From contig JBKBHA010000005.1 in assembly GCA_046297935.1 (NCBI GenBank), positions 214,782-278,781 of the forward strand: a DNA stretch of 64,000 bases, in the 5' to 3' direction. The notes under the pieces are model-generated. The model saw only the letters and a program-made list of their open reading frames with translations, had not been told where the DNA came from and did no database searches. Below, one piece after another: positions 16,697 through 25,981 of this stretch; the stretch's first letter is position 1, and each line of letters starts with the position of its first letter. A program made the translations under genes and the position numbers. The stretch comes from CAYMZZ01 sp046297935 (lineage in GTDB: Bacteria; Bacteroidota; Bacteroidia; Chitinophagales; Chitinophagaceae).

Positions 16697-17710
16697 TTAT
16701 AGATTTAAGGTCATACTCACGCGAAATTCTCCTCCGGAAGTTTCAGTCTTCAGTTCATGCCTTTCAGGAAAAAGCAATTGAAGTCGTCTGCGCACATTGT
16801 CGAGTCCTATGCCGCCATTGGCATCCTTTTGCAGCTGTCCAATGGGGTTACGAATCTCAAAACTGAATACGTTTGAATGGCCTGTAATGTATAAATAAAG
16901 TTTGCCCTTCCTGAAATCGCCATGTTTGAAAGCATTTTCCAGAAAAGGAATGATCAGGTATGGTGGAATTTTCTTTGTCTGCCAGTCGCCTTCTAAATGT
17001 TCTACTACCTCCAGCTCGTAATCGAACCGCAGCCGTTGCAGCGCAACAAAATGCTGAATATATTTCCATTCTTCAGCAAGTTCTACTGTGGCTTTCTTTT
17101 CATACAACAGATAACGCATCAGTTCAGATAAATGAAGTACTGCCGAAGGCGCTGCAGCCGATTTGTCGTACACCAGGGAATAAATATTGTTGAGCGTATT
17201 GAACAGGAAATGAGGCTGTATCTGCGTCCGTAAAAACTGCAGCTCGGCGTCTTTGTTTTTCTGACGCAATTCTTCAACATTCTTTTGTTGCCTGAGCTGA
17301 TTGTCGAAAAGGAAAATCAGCGTTCCCAACGCAATGTAGATGATTGCATAGTACATATTGTCGAGCAGGTAGAACTGAAAACTTACCGATGTGCTATAAT
17401 TCTTGTACTGGATGAAAATGGGGACCAGCCATTCTTCCAGCAGATACCTGGTACACACAAAGCTGAGGATGACCAGTGCGAGGCCCGGCAGTATCCAGAT
17501 ATATTGCCGCCGCAGTAATATTTTTTGCCATAGCCAACGGGTTAGCAGGAAAGTAACTGCACAGTACACGACCTGCGAAAAATGAAAAGGCGAAAACAGG
17601 TCCTTCCAGGTTGGCGCCTGCCTGGTTTGAAGCATCGATACCGCGTCGAGCCCCCAAACCATCAGGAAGATGACCAGACTATAGGCAATCAGGCGTTGAA
17701 CACGCGTCAT
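16697..17710 (-). CDS. LytS-like sensor histidine kinase (His_kinase family)
   Basis: 337 residues. Four membrane helices fill residues ~5-140. A short coiled coil and the His-box LRTQIQPHFLFNTLNNIYSL follow, then an ATPase domain with 'IIPFLENAFKHGDF' (N box) and 'NGGIGLDNVRRRLQ' (G box). The ATG at 17710 replaces an upstream start because the first membrane segment then begins near the N-terminus. Pairs with the LytTR regulator. Divergent from the S41 peptidase gene, with 171 bases between starts. Confidence 0.92.
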   Translation of the reverse strand: MTRVQRLIAYSLVIFLMVWGLDAVSMLQTRQAPTWKDLFSPFHFSQVVYCAVTFLLTRWLWQKILLRRQYIWILPGLALVILSFVCTRYLLEEWLVPIFIQYKNYSTSVSFQFYLLDNMYYAIIYIALGTLIFLFDNQLRQQKNVEELRQKNKDAELQFLRTQIQPHFLFNTLNNIYSLVYDKSAAAPSAVLHLSELMRYLLYEKKATVELAEEWKYIQHFVALQRLRFDYELEVVEHLEGDWQTKKIPPYLIIPFLENAFKHGDFRKGKLYLYITGHSNVFSFEIRNPIGQLQKDANGGIGLDNVRRRLQLLFPERHELKTETSGGEFRVSMTLNL

Positions 17711-17881
17711 GAAAACTAAATTATTGGGTTCTGCCGATTTTAAATGGAAATGTCTGCAAACGCCCCTTTTTTGTCTGCCTATATGGGCTATGGTTGTTCG
17801 CAGACAAAAATGTATCGTAAGCAGATTGCATTCGGATGAGGATGTACAAACATGCAATTTGGACTTTCAAATCTGGTTCAT

Positions 17882-19159
17882 ATGTCTTCCAATATTTCCA
17901 TCAATTACATTCATCTGCTGACGCTGGTACTTGCAACATTCCTGTCTGACAACCTGTACTGTCAGCAGGGCAAACAAACAGATTGCCGATCGGCGTTGTA
18001 CGAGCTGAAATCGGCGCTGCTAAAGACTTCTTCAGGACAAGACCAGTTGAAAGGGAATGATCGGCACGCGTTCGATCGTTTGGCCGACAGTATCGCGAAC
18101 ATTATCGGGGAAAAAGAAAACACGCTTCCCTGTTTCGTAAAACTGAGTTTACTGGTCGATCGGTTAAAAGACAATCATCTCCACTTCTCTGAAACAGTGA
18201 ACAATCCAATTTCTGCTGATTCGCTGGCAAGTGAGCGATGGTCGGCCGAATACAGGAGTCAGGCCGCTTTCCTGAATTTTCCCCGATGGACTGGTTCTTT
18301 GGACTCATTAACCAAAACGGGCCAGTCAGATGCAGACAAAAGTATGGGCGAATATTATTGGGGTTCCCACCTGCAAGTTGCGTTGGTTGAACAGACCGAT
18401 CGGAACTCTATCTGTATGGTGGTGACCAAATCGGCTCTTCCCAACTGGGAGCCTGGGCAGATTTTTGGCTGGCTCTGGCCGAGAGAGGAGGGGCGCTATG
18501 CCGGTGTGTATGCTCAACTGGTACAGAAAAACTGGGATTTTCATCGAAATATCCGTTTTGTTGATGGCGATATTCCCTTGCTGAATCTGACGCTGAACAG
18601 GAACAGACCGAGTTTTGCAAACATCGCGAAAGGGGAACCAACATTTGCCATTCGGCATATCAGCCCCGACATCGACTACATAAGACTGGGTTCATTTTCT
18701 GCGCGGGATGAAAACCGGTCTATTGCGCAAGCTTTTTACAAGCAATCAAAGGATTCACTCAGTGCCGGGAATATTATTGTTGATCTTCGCAACAATGGTG
18801 GGGGTGCGTTTAAAACATCTAAGCCTTTTTTAAATTTAATTAAGGCCTTATCTCGTAAAAGGAAAATTTATCTGCTGGTTAATTATCATACCGTCAGCAA
18901 TGCTGAACAGTTTGTGGTCAGGCTGAGCAATCTGAAGAATATTTTTGTTGCCGGTCAGCCTACGCGTGGTATGCTGACCTATGGAAATAATTACGGAAAC
19001 TCTATTTCCCTTGGCGCGTACAAATTATATATTACCGATATGAAGGGCTCGCCGCGCGATCTGGCCTATGAAGATCAGGGAATTAGGCCGGACATAACAC
19101 TGCAGCCCGACTCTGACTGGATACAGCAGGTAGTTGACATTATCAAAAGACCCGAGTAA
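17882..19159 (+). CDS. S41-family (C-terminal processing type) peptidase
   Basis: 425 residues from the chosen ATG at 17882, which places a hydrophobic signal segment (SINYIHLLTLVLATFL) at the N-terminus. The tail-specific protease fold is indicated by 'IDYIRLGSFSARDEN', 'NIIVDLRNNGGGAF', the presumed catalytic Ser in 'YHTVSNAEQFVVRL', and 'GQPTRGMLTYGNNYG' with a final 'EDQGIRPDITLQPD'. A PDZ domain is not obvious. Probably exported. Confidence 0.85.
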   Translation: MSSNISINYIHLLTLVLATFLSDNLYCQQGKQTDCRSALYELKSALLKTSSGQDQLKGNDRHAFDRLADSIANIIGEKENTLPCFVKLSLLVDRLKDNHLHFSETVNNPISADSLASERWSAEYRSQAAFLNFPRWTGSLDSLTKTGQSDADKSMGEYYWGSHLQVALVEQTDRNSICMVVTKSALPNWEPGQIFGWLWPREEGRYAGVYAQLVQKNWDFHRNIRFVDGDIPLLNLTLNRNRPSFANIAKGEPTFAIRHISPDIDYIRLGSFSARDENRSIAQAFYKQSKDSLSAGNIIVDLRNNGGGAFKTSKPFLNLIKALSRKRKIYLLVNYHTVSNAEQFVVRLSNLKNIFVAGQPTRGMLTYGNNYGNSISLGAYKLYITDMKGSPRDLAYEDQGIRPDITLQPDSDWIQQVVDIIKRPE

Positions 19160-19264
19160 TTGATAATCGCACAAAGCCAGTACTGGTGCAGTGTCGTGCA
19201 GGACAGTATAAAAATTATGAAATCTGGCGTTGCTTGTCTATTATTGTAGTAAACTACACTACAC

Positions 19265-19759
19265 ATGAGCCAGCCAACACCTGAAAATGAAGTAACCCTT
19301 TTGGCCGACGACCCGGCCTTTCAGCTTCAATATGAGGAAGCGACCACTACACAGCGCTTTCTGAATTTTGTGATTGATAACATTTTTTGCCGACTCGCTC
19401 TAGCCTACGCCATGGGTTATCTTGTAGCGGCATTGCTGGTTGAAGTTAATCCGGCACTGTTGTACGATATCGTATATGAAGAAGGGTCAGCTGCCAGCTA
19501 TATTTTTGCGTATGGCATCGCCATTCTTAACTGGTTTTTCTATTACACTATTTGTGAAAAGGCATTTCGCGGATATACCCTCGGCAAACTGATTACCGGT
19601 ACGCGGGCAATAAGAAACGACGGAAGCGAATTAACATTCAAAGATGCCATGCTGCGCAGCCTCACCCGAATGGTACCCTTCGAGCCATTCAGCGCCCTTA
19701 GCGACCGTCCCTGGCATGATCGCTGGACAAACACTACGGTGGTGAAGGCGAGAAGATGA
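19265..19759 (+). CDS. RDD family membrane protein
   Basis: 164 residues with two or three membrane helices. The RDD pattern is seen as 'TTQRFLNFVIDNIFCRLALAY' near the N-terminus, 'KAFRGYTLGKLITGTRAIRNDG' and the C-terminal 'SLTRMVPFEPFSAL' with 'WHDRWTNTTVV'. Function of the family is mostly unknown. Convergent with metH; a perfect inverted repeat separates them. Confidence 0.85.
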   Translation: MSQPTPENEVTLLADDPAFQLQYEEATTTQRFLNFVIDNIFCRLALAYAMGYLVAALLVEVNPALLYDIVYEEGSAASYIFAYGIAILNWFFYYTICEKAFRGYTLGKLITGTRAIRNDGSELTFKDAMLRSLTRMVPFEPFSALSDRPWHDRWTNTTVVKARR

Positions 19760-19772
19760 GGGAAACCGGAAT

Positions 19773-19839
19773 AATGTGCAAATGTGGAAATGTGCAAATT
19801 CGCTAATTGTTCATTTGCACATTTCCACATTTGCACATT
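19773..19839. repeat. Perfect 27-bp inverted repeat of ATGTGCAA units
   Basis: The arm at 19773-19799 pairs perfectly with 19813-19839 around a 13-nt loop. It lies between convergent rdd and metH genes and is built from the same unit as 9720-9964. Probable two-way terminator by position. Confidence 0.85.
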
Positions 19840-19860
19840 TGCACATTTCCCAAAGGCTCC

Positions 19861-22560
19861 TCATTCCATCACCGGGCGCAGCCATTTTTCGGCTTCTTCG
19901 GTGCTCCAGCCTTTGCGTTGGGCATAATCATTGAACTGATCCTGTTGAATTTTTCCGACACCAAAGTACTGGCTTTGGGGCATACTAAAATACCAGCCAC
20001 AAACTGATGCGGCGGGATACATGGCCAGCGATTCGGTTAAATGAATGCCGGTGTTGTGCTCGCCACCCAGCAGATCAAATAGCTTATATTTCTCCGTGTG
20101 ATCGGGGCAGGCGGGGTAGCCGGGTGCCGGACGAATGCCCACATATTTCTCTTTGATCAAATCCTCATTGCTGAGCGATTCTCCTTTTTGGTAACCCCAG
20201 TATTCCTTGCGCACCGTTTCGTGCATGTATTCGGCAAAGGCTTCGGCAAGCCGGTCGGCAAGGGCCTGCAGTGTAATTTTATTATAGTCGTCCAGAGCCT
20301 GCTCAAATTTTTTCAAATGCGGTTCTATTCCGCTGATGGTTACCGCAAATGCCCCGATATAATCGGTATTGGCCGGGTTTGAATTCGACGGCTGTATAAA
20401 ATCTGCCAGGCTCAGGTTGGGTCGACCAGGCGCTTTCTTGATCTGCTGGCGCAAAAATTCAAGCTGAACTTCTTTATTACCTTCCGCACTTACGGTCACC
20501 GTGTCGGGTGCGGTACGGCTGGCAGGCCAGAAGCCGATTGTTCCTCGTGCATGAAGCCATTTCTCGGCTATCATCTGGTCCAACATGGCATTGGCATCGT
20601 TGTATAGTTTGCTGGCTTCAGTTCCTACTTTGCTGTCGGTAAGTATTTCCGGAAAATTTCCATGTAGCTCCCAGGAAATGAAGAATGGTTTCCAGTCGAT
20701 ATACTTCCGTAGCGTTGCAAGTGGCACGGCATCAAATACCCTCGATCCGGTAAACGCCGGCTTACTGGTGACATGCGATTCCCAATCGGCCATAACAGAA
20801 TTGGCGCAGGCGTCGGAGTAGCTGAGATAAGTCTTAACTGGTTTTTTGTTTTCAAAATCAGTTTTCAACTTTTCATATTCGCTCCTGGTTTTTTCCAGAA
20901 ACTCCGCTTTCTGTTCGGCCAGCAAAGAGCTTACTACCGTCACACTACGGCTGGCATCCAGCACATGTATCACGCCTTCTTCGTATTGAGGCGCAATCTT
21001 AACAGCAGTATGCATGCGCGATGTGGTAGCACCGCCAATCAGCAAGGGCTGCTTCATTCCGCGTCTCTTCATTTCATGGGCCACATTCACCATTTCATCG
21101 AGCGAGGGTGTAATAAGTCCGCTCAATCCAATAATGTCGGCTCCTTCCTTTTCTGCGCGATCCAGTATTTTGTCGGTAGGCACCATCACGCCCATATCTA
21201 CAATATCGTAACCGTTGCAGCCAAGCACCACGCCAACAATGTTTTTACCGATATCATGCACATCGCCTTTCACGGTGGCAAGCAGTATCTTTTTTACATT
21301 TCCATTCTGAGCCTGTGGATTAGCCAGCTTTTCTTCTTCAATAAATGGAGTAAGCCAGGCAACGGAACGCTTCATTACGCGCGCACTTTTCACTACCTGG
21401 GGCAAAAACATTTTGCCAGCGCCAAACAGGTCGCCCACTACGCTCATCCCATCCATCAGGGGGCCTTCAATTACTTCCAGCGGTTTTGCATATTTCAGTC
21501 GGGCTTCTTCTGTGTCCTGATCAATATAATCGGTAATGCCATTTACCAGCGCGTGCTTAAGCCTCTCTTCTACCGGGGTTTGCCTCCAGGCATCGTCTTT
21601 CTTTTCCACCTTGTCCTGCGCTTTCACCGTTTCAGCAAAGGCAATCAATTTTTCAGTGGCTTCGTTATTGTCGTTATTTCTGTTCAGAATAACATCTTCG
21701 CAAAGCTGGCGCAGCTGGGGTTCTATTTCATCGTATACTACCAACTGGCCGGCGTTTACGATTCCCATATTCATACCGGCTCGGATGGCATGCAGCAGAA
21801 ATACCGCATGCATGGCTTCGCGAACGGGCTCATTTCCCCGGAATGAAAACGACAGGTTGCTGACGCCGCCACTTATACCTACCAGGGGCATCGACTCCTT
21901 TATCCGACGGGTGGCATTGATAAAATCAACCGCATAATTATTGTGCTCCTCAAGGCCGGTGGCCACAGCGAAAATATTGGGATCAAAGATGATGTCCTGA
22001 GGGGCAAATCCTACCTGTTCAGTTAATATTCGGTAGGCACGCTGGCATATTTCAACCTTCCTATTCTCTGTATCGGCCTGCCCCATTTCATCAAAAGCCA
22101 TTACTACTACAGCAGCACCAAAGCTCTGGCAAATGATGGCCTGCTCCACAAATTTGGCCTCTCCTTCTTTAAGCGAAATGGAATTGACAATACATTTTCC
22201 CTGTACGCATTTGAGGCCGGCTTCAATGATTTCAAATTTCGACGAGTCGATCATTACCGGAACGCGAGCAATGTCGGGCTCCGATTGCAACAGGTTCAGA
22301 AAAGTGGTCATCGCCTGCACGCCATCGAGCAGGGCATCGTCCATGTTTACATCAATGATCTGTGCGCCATTTTCAACCTGTTGCCTGGCCACACTCAGGG
22401 CCTCTTCATACTTGTTTTCACGAATGAGTCGGGCAAACTTTTTGGAACCGGTTACATTGGTTCTTTCGCCAACGTTCACAAAATTGGTCTCGGGCCGGAT
22501 CACTAAGGGTTCCAGTCCGGCAAGACGCATATAAGGATAGATCTGTGCTGGAGCGTTCAT
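19861..22560 (-). CDS. metH: Methionine synthase, pterin-, B12- and SAM-binding part
   Basis: 899 residues corresponding to the C-terminal three modules of cobalamin-dependent MetH. The methyltetrahydrofolate domain (about 20-290) has 'NVGERTNVTGSKKF' and 'IIDVNMDDALLDG'. The B12 cap and Rossmann domain have the cobalt-ligand motif DVHDIGKNIVGVVLGCNG (near residue 430). The reactivation domain has 'GIRPAPGYPACPDHTEK'. The homocysteine domain is in the separate upstream gene, 15 bases away, so the enzyme acts as two chains. Confidence 0.95.
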   Translation of the reverse strand: MNAPAQIYPYMRLAGLEPLVIRPETNFVNVGERTNVTGSKKFARLIRENKYEEALSVARQQVENGAQIIDVNMDDALLDGVQAMTTFLNLLQSEPDIARVPVMIDSSKFEIIEAGLKCVQGKCIVNSISLKEGEAKFVEQAIICQSFGAAVVVMAFDEMGQADTENRKVEICQRAYRILTEQVGFAPQDIIFDPNIFAVATGLEEHNNYAVDFINATRRIKESMPLVGISGGVSNLSFSFRGNEPVREAMHAVFLLHAIRAGMNMGIVNAGQLVVYDEIEPQLRQLCEDVILNRNNDNNEATEKLIAFAETVKAQDKVEKKDDAWRQTPVEERLKHALVNGITDYIDQDTEEARLKYAKPLEVIEGPLMDGMSVVGDLFGAGKMFLPQVVKSARVMKRSVAWLTPFIEEEKLANPQAQNGNVKKILLATVKGDVHDIGKNIVGVVLGCNGYDIVDMGVMVPTDKILDRAEKEGADIIGLSGLITPSLDEMVNVAHEMKRRGMKQPLLIGGATTSRMHTAVKIAPQYEEGVIHVLDASRSVTVVSSLLAEQKAEFLEKTRSEYEKLKTDFENKKPVKTYLSYSDACANSVMADWESHVTSKPAFTGSRVFDAVPLATLRKYIDWKPFFISWELHGNFPEILTDSKVGTEASKLYNDANAMLDQMIAEKWLHARGTIGFWPASRTAPDTVTVSAEGNKEVQLEFLRQQIKKAPGRPNLSLADFIQPSNSNPANTDYIGAFAVTISGIEPHLKKFEQALDDYNKITLQALADRLAEAFAEYMHETVRKEYWGYQKGESLSNEDLIKEKYVGIRPAPGYPACPDHTEKYKLFDLLGGEHNTGIHLTESLAMYPAASVCGWYFSMPQSQYFGVGKIQQDQFNDYAQRKGWSTEEAEKWLRPVME

Positions 22561-22575
22561 GTGCAGTTAAATGAT

Positions 22576-23571
22576 TCAGATTTGTTCAAGTAACACCGGC
22601 AAAGGGCGGGGCGAAATATTTTTTACAGCATCAGCGATATGACGTATGTGATCAGGGGTGGTACCACAGCAACCGCCCACGATATTTACATAGCCCTCAC
22701 GAGCCCAGTCTTCAAGATAATGACCGGTATCCTCGGGATGTTCATCATATTCCCCCATGGCATTGGGCAGGCCTGCATTGGGATAGGCCGACACAAAGCA
22801 ATTGGCTAACTGGGAGAGTTCCGCAATATGGGGACGCATCTCTTTTGCGCCAAGTGCACAGTTTAAACCAACACTCAGGGGACGCGCGTGCTGCACGGAG
22901 GTATAGAACGCTTCCAGCGTTTGCCCACTCAGCGTGCGGCCCGATGCGTCGGTAATGGTACCGCTGATCATGATCGGCAGCTCAGGCTTGCCGGTATCGC
23001 GAAAGTATTTTTTGATGGCAAATATGGCTGCTTTAGCATTCAGCGTATCGAAAATGGTCTCGATCAGTAAAATATCAGCACCCCCATCCACCAGTCCACG
23101 CACCTGTTCATAGTACGCAGCAACCGCATCATCAAAACTGAGCGCCCTGAAGCCGGGGTTGTTTACGTCGGGCGAAAGTGAAAGAGTTTTATTCAGTGGG
23201 CCGATGGCGCCGGCAATCCACGCGGTTTTGCCCGACTGGCGAATAGCCTCACGTGCACAGCCAACTGCGGCCACATTTAACTCGTAAGCCAGCGACTCCA
23301 TATGGTAGTCGGCCATGGCAATAGAAGTGGAGCTGAACGTATTGGTTTCTACAATGTCGGCTCCGGCATCCAGATATTGTTTATGAATCGCAGTTACGAT
23401 CTCGGGCTGGGTGATGTTCAGCAGATCATTGTTCCCTTTCAGATCCGAAGGCCAGTCCTTGAATCGCTCACCACGATAGTCTGTTTCCTGCAACTTGTAG
23501 CGCTGTATCATGGTGCCCATGGCTCCATCAATGATCAGAATGCGCTTTTCGAGTTCTTTTCGAATGTCCAT
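22576..23571 (-). CDS. metH: Methionine synthase, homocysteine-binding part
   Basis: 331 residues equal to the N-terminal homocysteine S-methyltransferase module of MetH: 'IIDGAMGTMIQRYKLQETDYRG', 'ADIVETNTFSSTSIAMADYHME', and the zinc ligands Cys in 'GLNCALGAKEMRP' and the Cys pair in 'IVGGCCGTTPDHIRH'. First gene of the split metH pair. The 186-bp upstream gap to recR was searched for a SAM or cobalamin riboswitch and none was recognised. Confidence 0.94.
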   Translation of the reverse strand: MDIRKELEKRILIIDGAMGTMIQRYKLQETDYRGERFKDWPSDLKGNNDLLNITQPEIVTAIHKQYLDAGADIVETNTFSSTSIAMADYHMESLAYELNVAAVGCAREAIRQSGKTAWIAGAIGPLNKTLSLSPDVNNPGFRALSFDDAVAAYYEQVRGLVDGGADILLIETIFDTLNAKAAIFAIKKYFRDTGKPELPIMISGTITDASGRTLSGQTLEAFYTSVQHARPLSVGLNCALGAKEMRPHIAELSQLANCFVSAYPNAGLPNAMGEYDEHPEDTGHYLEDWAREGYVNIVGGCCGTTPDHIRHIADAVKNISPRPLPVLLEQI

Positions 23572-23757
23572 AATAGTCTGTTAATGGCAGCAGGGCTTGC
23601 TTTCCTGGACAGCCGGAACCGGAGTATTAACTGATAAACGAGGGAAAATCCTGGGAGGAGATTTGCACGTTTATTAGTTCTTTTCTTTATCCAGGCTGAA
23701 CAATAAACAAATCCGCCTGCGCGAGGGCAAAGTTAATGAATTAAAGGCAATCGCCAA

Positions 23758-24372
23758 CTATCCGCCTACATACCGATCCACTGGCAGCCGGTTCTGCAAA
23801 CTGCGGCCAAGGGTCATTTCATCAGCATATTCCAGTTCTCCTCCAAAGGCAACGCCCCTGGCAATAGTAGTGATCCTGATTGCCGTGCCGGCCAGCCTTT
23901 TTTGAATATAGTAAATCGTAGTGTCACCCTGTATGGTCGGGTTCAGGGCAAAGATGAGCTCAGTGGTTTGCTCCTGTTCAATGCGGTGGAGCAGGGCTTC
24001 AATGGTTAGCTGATCAGGACCAATACCGTCCAGAGGCGATATCACCCCGCCCAATACATGGTAGGTGCCATTGAATTGTTGGGTATTTTCTATGGCAATC
24101 ACATCACGAATGCTTTCAACCACGCATATCTGGTCCTGCTTCCGCATGCGGTTGGAACAAATGGAACAAATTTCGGCGTCAGACACATTGAAGCAGCGGC
24201 TGCAAAACTTGATTTCAGCACGCATCTTTGCAATCACTTCAGCGAAATGCTGTACCTCCTGCACATCCTGCTTTAGCAGGTGAAGTACCAGGCGAAGCGC
24301 GGTTTTTTTGCCAATACCCGGCAGACGGGCAAATTCAGCAACAGCATTTTCGAGAAGGACGCTGGAGAGCAT
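23758..24372 (-). CDS. recR: Recombination protein RecR
   Basis: 204 residues. Helix-hairpin-helix (residues ~10-30, EFARLPGIGKKTALRL), C4 zinc finger (CSRCFNVSDAEICSIC, about 56-71) and Toprim domain ('ICVVESIRDVIAIEN', 'EYADEMTLGRSLQNR') are in normal order and length. Acts with RecF/RecO to load RecA on gapped DNA. Confidence 0.97.
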   Translation of the reverse strand: MLSSVLLENAVAEFARLPGIGKKTALRLVLHLLKQDVQEVQHFAEVIAKMRAEIKFCSRCFNVSDAEICSICSNRMRKQDQICVVESIRDVIAIENTQQFNGTYHVLGGVISPLDGIGPDQLTIEALLHRIEQEQTTELIFALNPTIQGDTTIYYIQKRLAGTAIRITTIARGVAFGGELEYADEMTLGRSLQNRLPVDRYVGG

Positions 24373-24423
24373 TTTATTAATTTACAAATTCAAAAGTAAA
24401 ACAATTAAAACGGACAATGCCGC

Positions 24424-25902
24424 TTAGGGGTTGCGGTTAGGCCTCCTGTTGCCGGGCCCTGTACCAGGTGTATCAGCAGCGGGTTTCTCCAATACGTCTA
24501 TTTCAATTGGGAAATCCTGGCCTGGCTTTACATTCACCGTTCTGGCGAGAGGTTCAGCAACTTCTGGCTGCCTTTTTTCACCAAAAAAATTGCCCGGGTC
24601 CCAAACTCCGTTTCCATTCGTATCACGTAAAATTCTCAGGTTGTATTCACCGGGCATAAAGAGGGGCTGCGTGAGTGTGCTGCTGTTGAGCGGGAAAGAA
24701 TAGACCACTTCTTTATTCTGTACAAACTGTAGCACCGGGTTATTGCTAAGGTCAAGATTCCTGAAACGCAGATTTAATTTACCATAATCACTAAGCTTTT
24801 TGGTAAAAAAGCTAAGGGTATCACTTTTCAGCAATTGTTGCCCCAATGTGTCGGTTGCAAATTCCTTGTCCAGTATCAGGTGATAAAGTGTATTTTCCTT
24901 CCAGGGAATTTGCAGTGTCCATTTGGTAAATGTGCTGTCGGCTGTCCAGCTGTACCCTGCAGCTACCGGAGTATAAAGCGTGTCGGTGGCAATAACAATC
25001 TTGCTGCTGTCGAAATTGCGAACCGGCTTTTCAAACTGAAACACAAAGGGACTAAGAAGGTCCTGCTGACTGGCTTTCAGGTTGGCTGAAAATTTTAACC
25101 GTTTTTCTTCCCGTCCACGACGTTCTTCCTGTGTCCTGGGAGCCTCCTTTACGCCGGGCAACTGATAGGCCAGCAATTTTACAGGTTCTACTGAATCGGA
25201 ATAGATGCGAACTGGTTCGCTGGCGAAAGCGAACAATTGCGATTCGGGACTGAAATACCGATAAGTACCACTTTCATCTTTCAGGGCATACAGGTAAAAA
25301 GTGCCGGGTGGCAGATTCCAGAATCGAAACTTCCCCTGGTTATCAACCCTGGTCACGTAACGCGGCTTCATGGTAGTTAGAGCGCTGTCTTCACCACTAC
25401 GGTGCAGCATCACCATCATAGTGGTATCGATCTCGCCACTTTGCGCCAGCACTACCGAACCGGCAAACTGAAGGGAATCGAAGTAGCGGCCGGTACTCAA
25501 CAGATAGGTAAAGTTGCGGTACACATTTCCTTCATTCAGGTCTCTGATGCTGTTTCCGAAATTGAAACTATAGGTGGTATTCGGCTCCAGGTCTTCCCGC
25601 AACTTCACCGTGATGGTTTGAAGCTTGCGGCTCACAGTGGGCATGTCTTCCGGTACGGGCGATATGATCAGGTTCTTGAGGTAATTGTCCACTTCCACAA
25701 ACTCGTCAAATTCGAATCGGATAGTTTTGCCGGCAAACTCAAGGGTCGAATCCGCGGGAAAAGCCTTTAGCAGCACGGGTGGTAAACTGTCGCGAGGACC
25801 ACCGCTGGGGGGAAGAATATTAGCACAACCACCAGAAAACAGCAGAGCAGCCGACAAAGCCAGCACAAGCATCACAAGCGGAACTATAGGTCGGCACTTC
25901 AT
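24424..25902 (-). CDS. Ig-like (SbsA/Big_5) domain lipoprotein
   Basis: 492 residues. The N-terminus is a lipoprotein signal ending FSGGC (Cys near residue 26), then ANILPPSGGPRDSLPP, a very conserved opening of a Bacteroidota envelope family. An Ig-like domain follows (about 45-140, 'IRFEFDEFVEVDNYLKN' and 'TTYSFNFGNSIRDLNEGN'). Later regions are beta-rich, with 'DTNGNGVWDPGNFFGEKRQPE' near the end. It is probably on the outer or periplasmic face. Role unknown. Confidence 0.82.
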   Translation of the reverse strand: MKCRPIVPLVMLVLALSAALLFSGGCANILPPSGGPRDSLPPVLLKAFPADSTLEFAGKTIRFEFDEFVEVDNYLKNLIISPVPEDMPTVSRKLQTITVKLREDLEPNTTYSFNFGNSIRDLNEGNVYRNFTYLLSTGRYFDSLQFAGSVVLAQSGEIDTTMMVMLHRSGEDSALTTMKPRYVTRVDNQGKFRFWNLPPGTFYLYALKDESGTYRYFSPESQLFAFASEPVRIYSDSVEPVKLLAYQLPGVKEAPRTQEERRGREEKRLKFSANLKASQQDLLSPFVFQFEKPVRNFDSSKIVIATDTLYTPVAAGYSWTADSTFTKWTLQIPWKENTLYHLILDKEFATDTLGQQLLKSDTLSFFTKKLSDYGKLNLRFRNLDLSNNPVLQFVQNKEVVYSFPLNSSTLTQPLFMPGEYNLRILRDTNGNGVWDPGNFFGEKRQPEVAEPLARTVNVKPGQDFPIEIDVLEKPAADTPGTGPGNRRPNRNP

Positions 25903-25981
25903 GGGGCGAAATTAAGCGAACAAAGCCAATCGGCTAATTTGAAAACCTGATAATTTGGAAGCCATTAACAGTTCCACAGTT

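Noticed and set aside
19861..23571. Frameshifted metH gene
   Set aside because: The break falls exactly between the homocysteine and pterin modules with separate starts; a two-gene metH occurs in Bacteroidota.
23572..23757. SAM or cobalamin riboswitch upstream of split metH
   Set aside because: No SAM-I core, no B12 box and no convincing multi-stem layout could be made out in the 186-bp gap.
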